This document shows, in pieces, positions 1 to 9,848 of a stretch of DNA of 64,000 bases (positions within the stretch are counted from its first letter, which is position 1; each line of letters opens with the position of its first letter). Under the pieces are notes generated by a model. That model did not search any database. It was not told the DNA's origin and saw only the letters and a list, made by a program, of their open reading frames with translations. The translations under genes were made by a program, and so were the position numbers. Source of the stretch: Lysinibacillus pakistanensis (GTDB lineage: Bacteria > Bacillota > Bacilli > Bacillales_A > Planococcaceae); contig NZ_CP126101.1 in the NCBI RefSeq assembly GCF_030123245.1, forward strand, positions 5,144,501-5,208,500. Reading direction: 5' to 3'.

Positions 1-433
1 GATAGGCCTGAAATGTCGTTAAGCCTGTTGCATGCGCTGCCTCCAACTGGCCTTTTTCAATCGTACTTAAAGCAGAACGAAATACCTCAATTAAAATAGC
101 CGTTGTACTAAAGGCAAAGACAATAAATGCATACCAAATAGGATTGATTTTATAAATATCATAGCTTATATTGTATTTTTCAAAAATAATTTTTAGCATT
201 AACGGAATGCTACTATACATAATAAAAATTTGAATAATTATGGGTGTTCCTCTGACAAAGGAAACATAAATCTTTGCTAAATGATGAATAACTGGAATTT
301 TATTAATCCGTGTTAATGCCAGTAAAAAACCAAGTGGCAAAGCAACAAGCAACGCAACAACGGTTACAAGGAGTGCAATAGGAACACCTGATAATGCTAC
401 AAAAAAGGTTTCAAGTAAAAATTGATAATTCAT
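1..433 (-). CDS. Amino-acid ABC transporter permease (3' end outside window)
   Basis: This is an inner-membrane permease of the polar amino-acid importer family (HisM/GlnP, TcyL/TcyM type). The gene is cut by the window edge: the ATG at 433 and about 144 codons are visible. The translation has several hydrophobic segments and the family EAA loop near the visible end (EAAHATGLTTFQAY). A GGGAGGGG ribosome site lies just before the start. It follows the permease at 446-1153 by 12 bases, so the two probably form a heteromeric channel served by the binding protein at 1309-2184. An ATPase gene would be expected just beyond the edge. Cystine or another sulfur compound is inferred from the flavoprotein neighbour; the sequence alone does not fix the substrate. 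Confidence 0.88.
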   Translation of the reverse strand, partial: MNYQFLLETFFVALSGVPIALLVTVVALLVALPLGFLLALTRINKIPVIHHLAKIYVSFVRGTPIIIQIFIMYSSIPLMLKIIFEKYNISYDIYKINPIWYAFIVFAFSTTAILIEVFRSALSTIEKGQLEAAHATGLTTFQAY

Positions 434-445
434 GGCTTCCCCTCC

Positions 446-1153
446 CTATGTTGTTTCTAATGTCTTTTTCCCTTTGCCAAAAAACTTTTCCAGCATAGCA
501 AAGAATTTTTCAATAATAATTGAAAGCACCCAATAAACAATGGCTAAAGCAATATATATCTCTAATGCATGTGCATTTATATTACTAGCGATAATTAAAT
601 TTGCCTTCCCAACAATGTCAATTAAGCCAATCGTATAAGCAAGTGCCCCCTCCTGTAATAACGCAATCATACCGTTCCCAAAGTTTGGTAAGGCAACAAC
701 AAGTGCTTGGGGGAAAATAATACGTCGATAGGCTTGAATTGGCGTTAATCCTACACTAACAGCTGCTTCAAATTGACCTTTAGGAATTGCTAAATATGCG
801 GAACGTATCACTTCTGACATAATTGCAGCGAACTGCAACGTAAATGTCACAACAACAAAAATAGCCGTTTCAATCGAATGCAGATTTATGCCAACATTTT
901 CTGCTAATGCTGGTACACCATAATAGACAAGAAATAATAGGACAATTGATGGTGTACAACGCATAATTGTTGTATATAGATTCGCTAATTTTTGTAATGA
1001 TTTTACTGAGCTTAACTTTGCAGCCGCTAATAGTAAGCCTAATATTGTGCCTAATACAATGGAAGATCCTGCAACTAAAAATGTCACTTTTAAAAAGGGC
1101 AATAATACAGGGATTGAATTCCAAATGTATGATGCATCAAAATACTTCTCCAT
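446..1153 (-). CDS. Amino-acid ABC transporter permease, TcyL-like
   Basis: A 235-residue inner-membrane permease, typical length for HisMQ-family subunits. The N-terminal half carries hydrophobic segments at roughly residues 18-45, 60-85 and 90-110. The conserved EAA loop reads EAAVSVGLTPIQAYRRIIFP at about residues 130-149 and is where the ATPase docks. The start ATG follows GGTGAGGAA. It lies downstream of the lipoprotein gene at 1309-2184 and 12 bases upstream of a second permease. A hairpin at 1219-1242 between the binding-protein gene and this one may lower permease expression relative to the binding protein, a common arrangement in such operons. Confidence 0.9.
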   Translation of the reverse strand: MEKYFDASYIWNSIPVLLPFLKVTFLVAGSSIVLGTILGLLLAAAKLSSVKSLQKLANLYTTIMRCTPSIVLLFLVYYGVPALAENVGINLHSIETAIFVVVTFTLQFAAIMSEVIRSAYLAIPKGQFEAAVSVGLTPIQAYRRIIFPQALVVALPNFGNGMIALLQEGALAYTIGLIDIVGKANLIIASNINAHALEIYIALAIVYWVLSIIIEKFFAMLEKFFGKGKKTLETT

Positions 1154-1218
1154 TTCCTCACCAACTTTTATAAATATCTAATTATAGCGTAGTAAATTTT
1201 TCTTTGTATGAATAAAGA

Positions 1219-1242
1219 CTGCTGAGTATACTGACTCAACAG
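1219..1242 (-). terminator. Intercistronic hairpin between binding protein and permease
   Basis: On the minus strand CTGTTGAGT pairs with ACTCAGCAG (one G-U pair) around a six-base loop, then TCTTTATTC. The run after the stem is only partly T-rich, so I read it as a leaky terminator or mRNA-stabilising stem inside the operon. Confidence 0.45.
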
Positions 1243-1308
1243 CCTTTTATTGATAGTAGCAGCTGCTAACACCTTCTCTTCCGAAGAGAATTCATTAATT
1301 ACCGCCTA

Positions 1309-2184
1309 TTAACGGTTCACTTTTTCTAACACTTCAAATAAATCTCGTCCGTAAAATTTTGTGCTTAATTCATTTGTTTTCTTCTGCTCTTTAATCTGTG
1401 CGATAGCTTTATCATATGCATCTGCAAATTCTTGTTCCTTTTTATTAAACAATGGCCATGTTTTGATAACAGCAAATTCATTGTAAACAACATCATCTTT
1501 TAAGTTATGGTAAGGACCATCCTCTGCTAAAACTTGTTGCTTAAACGGACCTTCAATCATAACACCGCCATCCACACGTTTTTCATTTACCCATTGCACA
1601 ACATCAACCGTAAACGCATCTCCAGCCTGTAATTTTACTTTATTGTCAGGATGAGCTGTGTTGTACTCATCAATAATTGTATACTGGGCATTATTCGCAG
1701 CAATCGGTGCCAATGCATAGCCCTTTTTCGCGAAGTCTTCTAATGTTTTTATACCTTCATCTTCTTTTCGTAATACTAAACCAGCGCTACTTAATCCTAA
1801 AAATTCTTTCGGGAAAATAAACTTTTCTGTACGTTCCTGTGTAAAGAATGCATTTTTAACCCCTACTTGATATTTCCCTTGCTCAACACCAATCAATAAA
1901 TCATCACTTGTTGTCCCTACATACTCAAACTTATATTCAGGTAATAATTCATCCACCAGCTTCATCACTTCAACATCATAGCCTGTCGGATTTCCTTTAT
2001 CATCTATATAACTAATTGGCTTAGTAGCCTGATCAAAAGCAACCTTCACTGTACGTACTTTTACGCCATCAGCATCCGTTCCTTTATCTGATGAGGACTC
2101 TTCTGAATTACAGCCTACTAAAATGGCAAGTGAAGCCAATCCTATTGCAGCGAATTTGAAAATCTTGTTCTTTTGTTTAAACAT
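1309..2184 (-). CDS. Amino-acid / sulfur-compound ABC transporter substrate-binding lipoprotein
   Basis: A 291-residue periplasmic-binding-protein type 2 family member (SBP_bac_3). Residues 1-25 are a lipoprotein signal peptide ending in a lipobox (LAILVGC), so the mature protein would be anchored at the outer face of the membrane by Cys25. The rest has the usual two-lobe features, including DDKGNPTGYDVEVMKLV near the N-terminus, the signature of ligand-binding domains for polar amino acids. AAGGAG precedes the ATG. Gene order flavoprotein - binding protein - permease - permease points to one operon read from the promoter at 3518-3546. The TcyJ/TcyK-like cystine family is the best guess for specificity. 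Confidence 0.88.
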   Translation of the reverse strand: MFKQKNKIFKFAAIGLASLAILVGCNSEESSSDKGTDADGVKVRTVKVAFDQATKPISYIDDKGNPTGYDVEVMKLVDELLPEYKFEYVGTTSDDLLIGVEQGKYQVGVKNAFFTQERTEKFIFPKEFLGLSSAGLVLRKEDEGIKTLEDFAKKGYALAPIAANNAQYTIIDEYNTAHPDNKVKLQAGDAFTVDVVQWVNEKRVDGGVMIEGPFKQQVLAEDGPYHNLKDDVVYNEFAVIKTWPLFNKKEQEFADAYDKAIAQIKEQKKTNELSTKFYGRDLFEVLEKVNR

Positions 2185-2218
2185 ATGTCATTTCTCCTTA
2201 TTTTCAATGGTTTTTCCA

Positions 2219-3385
2219 TTAATTTTCCTTCATTTTTTGCTGTTCAATTGCCGCCGTTGCAAGCTTAATAATAGTCATATCATCCATTGGCGGATTATGC
2301 AGACCAGCACGAACATTTCGATAATAGCGTTGCAATGGATTTGTTAACTGCAAGCTCTTTGCCCCCACCACTCGCATTGCTTTGTCTACAACGTCAATCG
2401 CTAAATTCGTTACGGTATGTTTAGCCACAGCCATTTCATTTGTTAAAAATTCGCGTCTTGCTGGATCATCATAAGCCTCTGCTACACCGTATAGTACAAA
2501 GCGTGCCTGATGTAGCTTTAATTCAATATCGCCTAGTAGCTGCTGGACATTGGGTAAAGTACTTATTGGAGCATTTAGGCTATTCGGTTGATGATGATTG
2601 GCAAAATGCAGTGCATAGTCACGGGCTGCCTGCGCAATACCTAAGTAAGTTGCAGGAATATGTAGAATCCACCCATTTATTTTGCCACCGCTAGGATGAC
2701 TAGGTAATTCTACTAAGTAATTACTAGGAACAACTACATCAGTTAGTACTAAATCATGGCTACTTGTTCCTCGCATTGCAGACATCTCCCAGTTTTCTTC
2801 AATGGAGAGACCTTTCACATCTTTATGAATCAAGAAGAAGCCAATTTGATTTTTTTCCTCAATCCATGCTGATGTTAAGAAATAATCGAGCACTGGAGAG
2901 GCCGTTGTAAAAATTTTACGCCCGTTCAATAGCCATCCTTGTTTCGTTGAAATAGCATTTGTTCCAGGTCGCCCTCCACGTGTTGGACTCCCTGTTGCTG
3001 CTTCACTAACAGCTCGATTGATAATAGCACCATTTTTTATTTCTGGCGCAAGTAAATGCAGTGCATCTTCTGCCCATAATTTTGTCTCATATATTTCACC
3101 TACAACACCAAGTGTCCAACCTAATGAGAGGGAAGCATTCTCGTCATAGCTTGCTAATGTTTCTTGAATGAGTACCATATCATAAACTGATAAACCTTCA
3201 CCGCCAAATTCCTTCGGTAAAGTTAGTCTCGGATAGCCGATTTGCAGAAGTAGTCTATGTGCTTCGAATGGAAAGCGAGATTGTTCATCTACCTCTTTAG
3301 CCTCTGTTCTAATCGGCTCTGCAATAGAAGCCAATTGATCGAGCCAATACTTTTGTTGCGCTGTTTTAATAAATAAATCCTTCAA
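2219..3385 (-). CDS. Acyl-CoA-dehydrogenase-fold flavoprotein (SfnB/DszC-like)
   Basis: A 388-residue protein with the three-part acyl-CoA dehydrogenase fold: helical N-terminal domain (about 1-120), beta domain (about 125-225, with ISTKQGWLLNGRKIFTTASP) and C-terminal helical domain. Members of this superfamily beside sulfur-compound importers are usually flavin-dependent oxygenases that release sulfur from organic compounds (SfnB, DszC relatives), not fatty-acid enzymes. The usual catalytic Glu of short-chain dehydrogenases is not obvious to me, which would suit that reading. The start is TTG at 3385, preceded by GAAGGAGA at good spacing. It is the first gene of the importer operon. The substrate is unknown. 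Confidence 0.75.
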   Translation of the reverse strand: MKDLFIKTAQQKYWLDQLASIAEPIRTEAKEVDEQSRFPFEAHRLLLQIGYPRLTLPKEFGGEGLSVYDMVLIQETLASYDENASLSLGWTLGVVGEIYETKLWAEDALHLLAPEIKNGAIINRAVSEAATGSPTRGGRPGTNAISTKQGWLLNGRKIFTTASPVLDYFLTSAWIEEKNQIGFFLIHKDVKGLSIEENWEMSAMRGTSSHDLVLTDVVVPSNYLVELPSHPSGGKINGWILHIPATYLGIAQAARDYALHFANHHQPNSLNAPISTLPNVQQLLGDIELKLHQARFVLYGVAEAYDDPARREFLTNEMAVAKHTVTNLAIDVVDKAMRVVGAKSLQLTNPLQRYYRNVRAGLHNPPMDDMTIIKLATAAIEQQKMKEN

Positions 3386-3440
3386 GAAAATCTCCTTCTT
3401 CCCAAATTATATAAAACATATATATTTACTAAGAATTAAC

Positions 3441-3482
3441 TTTTTAAAAAAATCTCTAACTACTTTTTTAGTAGTGAGATTT
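3441..3482 (-). terminator. Terminator-like hairpin in the leader of the importer operon
   Basis: AAATCTC-TA-ACTACT (3450-3464) pairs with AGTAGT-GAGATTT (3470-3482) around five T. Read on the minus strand the stem is followed by seven U, then five A. It sits about 30-65 bases after the predicted transcription start and before the start codon at 3385, so it looks like an attenuator, not the end of a gene. Confidence 0.55.
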
Positions 3483-3508
3483 AAATTGGTACTGAATTTT
3501 CTGATTCG

Positions 3509-3546
3509 TTGACATTTATGATACTTTTCACAATAAAAAATGTCAA
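3509..3546 (-). promoter_or_regulatory. Promoter of the importer operon with overlapping inverted repeat
   Basis: On the minus strand TTGACA (3541-3546), a 17-base spacer and TATCAT (3518-3523) form a near-consensus SigA promoter. The inverted repeat TTGACATTT (3509-3517) / AAATGTCAA (3538-3546) brackets it, so a dimeric repressor could cover the promoter. The plus strand also has TTGACA at 3509 with AATAAA 17 bases on, a weaker divergent promoter for the gene at 3651. Confidence 0.6.
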
Positions 3547-3650
3547 TGGGTTAAATATAAGTTTTTTTGTAAGCTTTATTGGCTTTATCTAAATTTTATT
3601 CACCAAGCTGTTTTTATAACATATGCTAGATGGTAGAAAGAGGTGTATGT

Positions 3651-4391
3651 ATGACGAATAATATGAATCCATCATTAGGTAATATCGCCATGGCACATCT
3701 AACTCCTGAGGTTATTCAAACAAAATTTGGCGATATAAATGGAGATGGCATTTTAGAGACAGTCCTTTTAATAGGAACTAAAACCCCAGATAGCCCCCTG
3801 TGGAAAAATCTAACTTTGGGGATTTTTTATGGGCAAACACAAAAATTTGAAAAAGTAATACTAAAGCAAAATATTGGTTATAATCCAACTATTTTTCTAG
3901 GTGATTTCACTGGCAATCATCAAGATGATATTTTAGCTATTTCTGACACTGGAGGTAGTGGAGGAATTATCAATGGTGAAATCTTTGCCTCGATAAACGG
4001 GCAAGTTCGTTCTATTTTTGATACAGAATCTTTCACTAATAAATATACAGTCAATTATCAAGATCAGTACAAAGTAGCTGTTCGTAGCGCGAATCCTAAA
4101 AAGCAATATATTATTGATTTACAGTACAAGGGACCTGAATATTTAGCAGAAATCTATAATCAAGATGGGACGCTAAAACAGCCTATAGAGGGATGGGTTG
4201 ATCCAATTAGTGGGTTGTATCCTGTTGATTATGAACGGGATGGAATATACGAAATTTTGGCGTATCAGGCTATTGCGGGGAGATATCATGCTGATGGATT
4301 AGGTTATGTAGAGAACATACTAAAATGGAACGGTAACAAATTTATAGTGGACCGCCAAACGGTATCGATTTATGGAGAGGACCTAAAATGA
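3651..4391 (+). CDS. FG-GAP/VCBS-type repeat protein
   Basis: A 246-residue protein with no signal peptide I can see. It carries calcium-loop-like repeats of the integrin-alpha FG-GAP/VCBS type: FGDINGDGILETVLL near the start, LGDFTGNHQDDILAISDTGG around residue 90 and a looser third (DYERDGIYEILAY) near residue 190. Such beta-propeller pieces occur in Bacillus surface and spore-associated proteins, but no function can be assigned. An upstream ATG at 3630 is in frame, but AAAGAGGTG sits correctly for the ATG at 3651, which I chose. A strong terminator follows at 4409-4442. Confidence 0.7.
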   Translation: MTNNMNPSLGNIAMAHLTPEVIQTKFGDINGDGILETVLLIGTKTPDSPLWKNLTLGIFYGQTQKFEKVILKQNIGYNPTIFLGDFTGNHQDDILAISDTGGSGGIINGEIFASINGQVRSIFDTESFTNKYTVNYQDQYKVAVRSANPKKQYIIDLQYKGPEYLAEIYNQDGTLKQPIEGWVDPISGLYPVDYERDGIYEILAYQAIAGRYHADGLGYVENILKWNGNKFIVDRQTVSIYGEDLK

Positions 4392-4408
4392 ATTTTCTAC
4401 TATAACTT

Positions 4409-4442
4409 AAAACGAGAATTTGCTCAAAAAAATTCTCGTTTT
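4409..4442. terminator. Bidirectional terminator
   Basis: AAAACGAGAATTT pairs with AAATTCTCGTTTT around an eight-base loop. It lies between the convergent genes ending at 4391 and 4467, and its A- and T-tracts let it work on both strands. Confidence 0.8.
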
Positions 4443-4466
4443 AGAGGTAGTAGTCGAAACTGTTAT

Positions 4467-4841
4467 TTATTTTTCAACCAATGCGAAATAATTATCTTCA
4501 TGATCAGCAAAATTAAATACTCTCCCCATTGGCATCATTATTAAATCCCCTACTATAACACCCTTTTCCTGAAAATCCTGATACAGATCTTCTATATGAT
4601 CAGCGTAAAACATAATCGACGGTGTCCCTAAATTCAATTCAGGCTGCATTTTTGCAATAATTTCTTTGTTGTGGAGAACAAAAGTCGTTTGAGCTTCTTT
4701 CGTTGGAGCAATTTCAATTGTTCGTATTCCTTCCTCTTCCCGTTCATCAACTACCACAAAGCCGATTTTTTCTGTCCAAAACTTAACGGCTGCATCCTGG
4801 TCGTTTACATATAACATGACTTGTCCAATTTGTTTAATCAT
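4467..4841 (-). CDS. VOC-family (glyoxalase/bleomycin-resistance fold) protein
   Basis: A 124-residue single-domain protein of the vicinal-oxygen-chelate superfamily. It has paired beta-alpha-beta-beta-beta modules: MLYVNDQDAAVKFWTEKIGF at the N-terminus and VFNFADHEDNYFALVEK at the C-terminus. The ending DHEDNYFALVE matches the usual PDGN-containing end of the fold. Members include glyoxalases, fosfomycin- or bleomycin-resistance proteins and dioxygenases; the exact activity cannot be read here. I start it at the ATG at 4841, behind a perfect AGGAGGGG, although the frame is open further upstream. Confidence 0.8.
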   Translation of the reverse strand: MIKQIGQVMLYVNDQDAAVKFWTEKIGFVVVDEREEEGIRTIEIAPTKEAQTTFVLHNKEIIAKMQPELNLGTPSIMFYADHIEDLYQDFQEKGVIVGDLIMMPMGRVFNFADHEDNYFALVEK

Positions 4842-5056
4842 GAACAATCCCCTCCTCTTTTGAACATTAGTATACAACAATTGTAAGCTTTCTATGTTCA
4901 CTCATGAGTAATATTACTGCAAACATTCTGATAAAAAAGCATTTATGGAAAAACGCTTAACATTTAATTTATTTTTGATAAAATAAGCTAGTTAGTCTAT
5001 TCTTTACCTATTGCGGAAAAGTATACAACTATAATATAAGAGTGAGGATAATTTAA

Positions 5057-7006
5057 GTGAAACAACTAAGTATAAGGAAAAAGCTCATTTTTTCATTTTT
5101 AGCAATGCTTCTCGTCCCAACACTATTAATTGGCATTATTTCTTACCAGAGTGCCGAGCAACAAATTTTAAAAGAACAACAAGCAAGCACAGCCGAGAGT
5201 ATACGCATGCTTAATACGAATATTACAAACACCATTGATCCAAAAATAAAAGATATCCAATACTTCTCCAAAAAGCTGAATAAATCCTATACACAAGTAG
5301 ATAAAGAACCAGAACTAAAGACGCTTTTCCGAGAATATATCAATATGCACCCCGAGGTAGAGCTCATCTATCTAGGAACGGCAGATGGTCGGTTATTAGA
5401 TGAACCTACGCAAGTATATCCAGATGACTTTGATTTACTTACCAGACCATGGTACAAGCAAGCTCTAGAAAATAATGACCAGGTGTCCATCACTGCACCA
5501 TACATTTCTCAAGCTACAGGCGACATTGTCATAACAATTACACAAGCTTTACCAGACAGCTCTGGCGTAATTGGATTAGATTTAAACATTTCCACCCTTA
5601 GTACCATCACAAATGATATACGCATTGGGAAAACTGGTTTTGCCTCCCTTTTAGATAGCTATCAGGTATATATTGCTGACCAGAAGAACGAAAGTGGCTC
5701 AGAGGCAACTGAAAGCTATATCAAAAAAATATATGAACAAGATAGTGGAACAGTAAGAGAATCAAATAAGCAACTACAATTTGTTACTAATAAGCTAACA
5801 GGATGGAAGATTGTTGGCACAATGTTTACTGCCGAGGCCTCTAAGGCTGCCGCCTCCACCTTTAATATGAACTTAATAATCACTGCTGTTTCAATAATTG
5901 TTGGTATTATCTTTATGCTTTATATGATTAAATCCATAGTTAATCCAATTAATCGACTGAAACAAAGTGCTGTAACAATTAGTGAAGGCGATTTAACAGA
6001 GTTTATTGATATTCATTCTAAGGATGAAATTGGTCAACTGGCTGAAGCCTTTGTCTCTATGAAAGTTAGTTTAAAATCTTTAATACGTAATGTTGATCAA
6101 AGCTCTCAGCATGTACAAGTTGCTGCACAAGGTTTATCCGCCAATGCAGAGCAAAATATTGCTGCTTCTGAGCAGGTGACAGAAGCGATGCAACAGGTGG
6201 CTATCAGTTCAGAGAAACAAACAACGGGAATTGACCAGAACGCAATATCAGTTGAGGAAATTGCTAAGGGAGTGGTTGAGGTCGCAGATAGCTCTATGCA
6301 AGTTTCAGATCTCACTAGCTATGCTATTCAATTGGCAGAGGAAGGTGGTCATTCTGTAGATCAAACGGTTCAGCAAATGCATTCCATTCACGAATCTGTA
6401 GCTCTATCAGATAGGATGATAAAATCACTCTATGACCAAACTAAAGAAATTGGCTCTATATTAGAAATTATTAGTGCAATTTCCGATCAAACAAATCTTC
6501 TTGCCTTAAATGCTGCTATCGAAGCTGCCCGAGCAGGAGAGCACGGAAAAGGCTTTGCCGTAGTTGCAGATGAAGTTCGAAAATTAGCAGAACAATCACA
6601 GCATTCAGCAAAACAAATTTCTGAGCTAATTACAGGTATTCAGCAAGAGACTGCCAAATCAGTACAAACAATGATAAAGGCTTCTACAGATGTGCAGGAT
6701 GGCTTACAGCTCACAGAAGATACAAGTAAAAAGTTTGCGCATATTATGACAAGCTTACGGGAAATGGCTCCGAAGATGGAGGACATATCTGCCTCTGCAC
6801 AGGAAATGTCTGCAGTTGTTGAAGAAGTCTCTGCAACAGCTATTGAGCTAACAGACCATGCTAAATTAAATGCTGCTGCATCTGAAGAAGTGGCTGCATC
6901 TACAGAGCAAACATTATCCTCCATGCAAGAAATGGCTAACGCTGCTAAAGTACTACTTGATATGGCTGATGAATTACAGGGCTATGTAGGCCGTTTTAAA
7001 TATTGA
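5057..7006 (+). CDS. Methyl-accepting chemotaxis protein (dCache type), copy 1
   Basis: A 649-residue transmembrane chemoreceptor. TM1 lies at about residues 11-30, followed by an extracellular double-Cache ligand-binding region (about 35-275; [20 protein letters not shown] is typical of dCache_1). TM2 is near 275-297, HAMP near 298-350 and a long cytoplasmic coiled coil follows. The signalling tip [20 protein letters not shown] and flanking [16 protein letters not shown] are canonical and contact CheA/CheW. The start is GTG with AGTGAGG upstream. The gene at 7317 is a paralogue of identical length. Both have TGATAAAATAAG about 60-70 bases before the start (here 4976-4987), a possible shared promoter element. 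The Cache ligand is unknown. Confidence 0.93.
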   Translation: MKQLSIRKKLIFSFLAMLLVPTLLIGIISYQSAEQQILKEQQASTAESIRMLNTNITNTIDPKIKDIQYFSKKLNKSYTQVDKEPELKTLFREYINMHPEVELIYLGTADGRLLDEPTQVYPDDFDLLTRPWYKQALENNDQVSITAPYISQATGDIVITITQALPDSSGVIGLDLNISTLSTITNDIRIGKTGFASLLDSYQVYIADQKNESGSEATESYIKKIYEQDSGTVRESNKQLQFVTNKLTGWKIVGTMFTAEASKAAASTFNMNLIITAVSIIVGIIFMLYMIKSIVNPINRLKQSAVTISEGDLTEFIDIHSKDEIGQLAEAFVSMKVSLKSLIRNVDQSSQHVQVAAQGLSANAEQNIAASEQVTEAMQQVAISSEKQTTGIDQNAISVEEIAKGVVEVADSSMQVSDLTSYAIQLAEEGGHSVDQTVQQMHSIHESVALSDRMIKSLYDQTKEIGSILEIISAISDQTNLLALNAAIEAARAGEHGKGFAVVADEVRKLAEQSQHSAKQISELITGIQQETAKSVQTMIKASTDVQDGLQLTEDTSKKFAHIMTSLREMAPKMEDISASAQEMSAVVEEVSATAIELTDHAKLNAAASEEVAASTEQTLSSMQEMANAAKVLLDMADELQGYVGRFKY

Positions 7007-7017
7007 TGATTCATACG

Positions 7018-7056
7018 TCTGAGCTCAACATACGATTGAGCTCAGATTTTTATTTT
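7018..7056 (+). terminator. Intrinsic terminator after the first chemoreceptor gene
   Basis: TCTGAGCTCAA (7018-7028) pairs with TTGAGCTCAGA (7036-7046) around a seven-base loop and is followed by TTTTTATTTTT. Confidence 0.88.
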
Positions 7057-7316
7057 TGTATAGCTTAAATTTATCTACACAGAAGTTTAAATTTTCTGAT
7101 ATTTTAGATAATTTAATTGATTTAAATTCATTTTACTTTTAGAATCAGATTAAAACATTTGAACTATCAGTGAAGCAGTTTATGAGTGGAAAAACATTAA
7201 CAAATTCCAATATATTACATACAATTATACGTTTTTCTGATAAAATAAGACAAATAACATTTTGGTAGTTCAATTTATTCATATATAAAAATATTGTTAT
7301 AAGGGGGAATTTATCT

Positions 7317-9266
7317 ATGAAACGAATCAGCTTACGAAAAAAATTAATTTTTGCATTTTTAGCCATACTTCTCGTTCCAACTCTATTAATCGGATACACC
7401 TCCTTCAAAAGTACAAAAAGCCAAATTCTAAAGGAGCAACAAGCAAGTGCTACAGAAAGCGTACGCATGCTAAATACCAATATTACAAATACCATTTCTC
7501 CTAAAGTATTGGATATCGAATACTTTGCAAAAAAAGTAGATCAAACTTATCTATCGGGAGAAAAAAACAATGAACTAAAGGGTCTTTTCCAAGAATATAT
7601 AAATACACACCCAGAGGTTGAATTACTTTATATAGGTACTGCGGATGGCAGAATAATAGATGAGCCTGTTCATGAGTATGAAAGTGATTATGATCCACGT
7701 GAACGATCTTGGTATAAAGAAGCAGTCGCTAACAAAGGACAAGTTACCATTACTTCTCCCTATATATCAAAATCAACAAATAACATGGTTATTTCAGTTA
7801 TGCAGACTCTTCCGGATGGATCCGGGGTAATTGCCTTAGATTTTAATATCTCTGTGCTAGGTGCAATTACAGAGGACGCTCGTATTGGAGAAACAGGATT
7901 TGCTTCCCTAATAGATAAGGATAAGCTATATGTTTCTCAGCGAGATAAAGAGAGCGGTTCTGAAGCAACAGAGAGCTATATTTCGAAGGTTTATGAGCAG
8001 GAGAAAGGAACAATAGTTGAAAATGACCGCCACTTACAGTTTGTCACAAATAAACTAACGGGCTGGAAGGTTATTGGTACGATGTTTACGGCTGAGGCTA
8101 CAAATGCCGCTACTTCAACTTTTAAAATTACTTTAACTATAACTTTCTTTTCAATTATTATAGGTTTAGTATTCATGCTTTACATGATCAAGTCTATTGT
8201 TAAACCGCTTAAACTCCTTCAAAATAGCGCATTAAAAATTAGTGATGGCAATTTAACAGAGTATATTGAAGTACACACGAAAGATGAGATTGGTCAATTA
8301 GGTGAAGCCTTCATATCCATGAAGGTGAACTTAAAAAAATTAATCCGCAATGTCAATCAGAGTGCCGAGCATGTTCAAAAGTCAGCACAAGATCTATCTG
8401 CTAATGCGGAACAAAATATTGCTGCTTCAGAGCAGGTGACGGAAGCGATGCAACAAGTGGCTATTAGTACAGAAAAACAAACATCGAGTATTGATCAAAA
8501 TGCAATTTCTATCGAGGAGATAGCTAAAGGAGTGGTCGAGGTTGCCGATAGCTCTATGCAGGTTCTAGACCTATCTAGCCACGCTATCAATTTGGCTGAA
8601 GAAGGCGGTCAATCAGTACAGCAAACGGTTAACCAAATGGTTTCTATTCACGAATCTGTTGCACAATCAGATGCTATGATTAAAACACTTTATGATCGAA
8701 CAAAGGAAATTGGCTCTATTATTGAAATTATTAGTGCAATTTCAGACCAAACCAACCTACTTGCATTGAACGCAGCTATAGAAGCAGCACGTGCAGGTGA
8801 ACACGGAAAAGGCTTTGCGGTAGTTGCTGATGAGGTTCGAAAACTAGCAGAGCAATCCCATCAATCGGCAGAGCAAATTTCTACGCTAATTACTGGTATT
8901 CAACAGGACACAGCGAATTCTGTTCAAACCATGACAAAGGCATCCGTAGACGTTCAGGATGGTCTAAAACTTTCCGAAGACACAAGTACGAAATTCGAGA
9001 GTATTATCGCAAGCCTAAGAAGTATTGCACCAAAAATGGAGGATATCTCTGCATCAACACAGCAAATGTCTGCAGTGGTCGAAGAAGTTTCCGCTACTGC
9101 AATTGAGCTTTCTGATCATGCTAAGCTAAATGCAGCCGCGTCTGAGGAAGTCGCTGCATCTACCGAGCAAACATTATCCTCCATGCAGGATATCGCCTCT
9201 GCTGCAAAAACACTACTCGATATGGCCGATGAGCTCCAAGGCTTTGTAAACCAATTTAAATATTAA
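7317..9266 (+). CDS. Methyl-accepting chemotaxis protein (dCache type), copy 2
   Basis: A 649-residue paralogue of the receptor at 5057, the same length with nearly the same architecture: TM1 at about 11-30, dCache sensor to about 275, TM2, HAMP and signalling domain with [20 protein letters not shown]. Differences cluster in the extracellular sensor (for example [20 protein letters not shown] against [20 protein letters not shown]), while the cytoplasmic part is almost unchanged. This fits gene duplication followed by change in ligand range. AAGGGGGAA precedes the ATG. TGATAAAATAAG at 7248-7259 repeats the motif found before the first copy. Transcription probably ends in the repeat element that begins at 9271. 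Confidence 0.93.
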   Translation: MKRISLRKKLIFAFLAILLVPTLLIGYTSFKSTKSQILKEQQASATESVRMLNTNITNTISPKVLDIEYFAKKVDQTYLSGEKNNELKGLFQEYINTHPEVELLYIGTADGRIIDEPVHEYESDYDPRERSWYKEAVANKGQVTITSPYISKSTNNMVISVMQTLPDGSGVIALDFNISVLGAITEDARIGETGFASLIDKDKLYVSQRDKESGSEATESYISKVYEQEKGTIVENDRHLQFVTNKLTGWKVIGTMFTAEATNAATSTFKITLTITFFSIIIGLVFMLYMIKSIVKPLKLLQNSALKISDGNLTEYIEVHTKDEIGQLGEAFISMKVNLKKLIRNVNQSAEHVQKSAQDLSANAEQNIAASEQVTEAMQQVAISTEKQTSSIDQNAISIEEIAKGVVEVADSSMQVLDLSSHAINLAEEGGQSVQQTVNQMVSIHESVAQSDAMIKTLYDRTKEIGSIIEIISAISDQTNLLALNAAIEAARAGEHGKGFAVVADEVRKLAEQSHQSAEQISTLITGIQQDTANSVQTMTKASVDVQDGLKLSEDTSTKFESIIASLRSIAPKMEDISASTQQMSAVVEEVSATAIELSDHAKLNAAASEEVAASTEQTLSSMQDIASAAKTLLDMADELQGFVNQFKY

Positions 9267-9270
9267 AAAA

Positions 9271-9479
9271 TAGAGGCTGGGACATAACTAGCTGCTCATA
9301 TCTAAGAAAAGAGAAATCGATGTCATCCGATTTCTCTTTTTTCTTGGTGATTCTATTTTTATAACATAAGGACACAGTTATTGTGTGGTGACTTTAATTT
9401 TATCAGAAGGTGTCCCTTCTTTTCATCTAAATTAAAGCACAGAAAATTTTACTGTATTGAGGTTTTGTCCCAGCCTCTA
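9271..9479. repeat. Intergenic element with GGCTGGGACA terminal inverted repeats, copy 1
   Basis: The ends are perfect 14-bp inverted repeats: TAGAGGCTGGGACA (9271-9284) and TGTCCCAGCCTCTA (9466-9479). Inside, GAGAAATCG (9311-9319) and CGATTTCTC (9328-9336) form a hairpin followed by TTTTTTCTT, able to act as terminator for the chemoreceptor gene. No open frame fits inside. A shorter relative with the same end sequence and the same GAGAAATC hairpin core is at 10449-10563. I read them as a non-autonomous, MITE-like or hairpin repeat family. Confidence 0.75.
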
Positions 9480-9848
9480 TCCTAGCTTGATTAGTGAGGT
9501 ATTCATGGTTTGTAATACTGATACATATTATTATTTGAATTTTAGACTACTGAAGAACTATCAACCTCTATACATTAATTCAGTTATTTTATGTAAATCC
9601 TAATTCCTCTAATGGTTGTAATTCAATCAATTTCGGCAGCATTTTCCACAAGGCTACTGCAACTAAAAACTAAAAATAATGCAAAAATAAACTAAGTAAT
9701 TTGTTACTAGTTAACGATATCACGTTTGACAACTTACCCCATATTTATAAGTGCATACTCCAGCGTATAGTAAATTACATTATTTGTATATAATGGTTTT
9801 ATTTATTGTATAATTGTTTGAAGTAACCAAGAAAGAAGGTGAATTAAA
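9480..9848. other. Intergenic stretch without a recognised gene
   Basis: AT-rich sequence between the first repeat element and the lipoprotein gene. I find no ribosome site with a usable frame and no convincing promoter pair. AAGAAGGTG near its end is the ribosome site of the gene at 9849. Confidence 0.5.

Noticed and set aside
967..1173. Plus-strand frame within the permease gene
   Set aside because: Antisense shadow of a clear ABC permease.
3441..3546. SAM or T-box riboswitch in the importer leader
   Set aside because: The leader is about 125 bases with one hairpin and no aptamer-like or T-box sequence.
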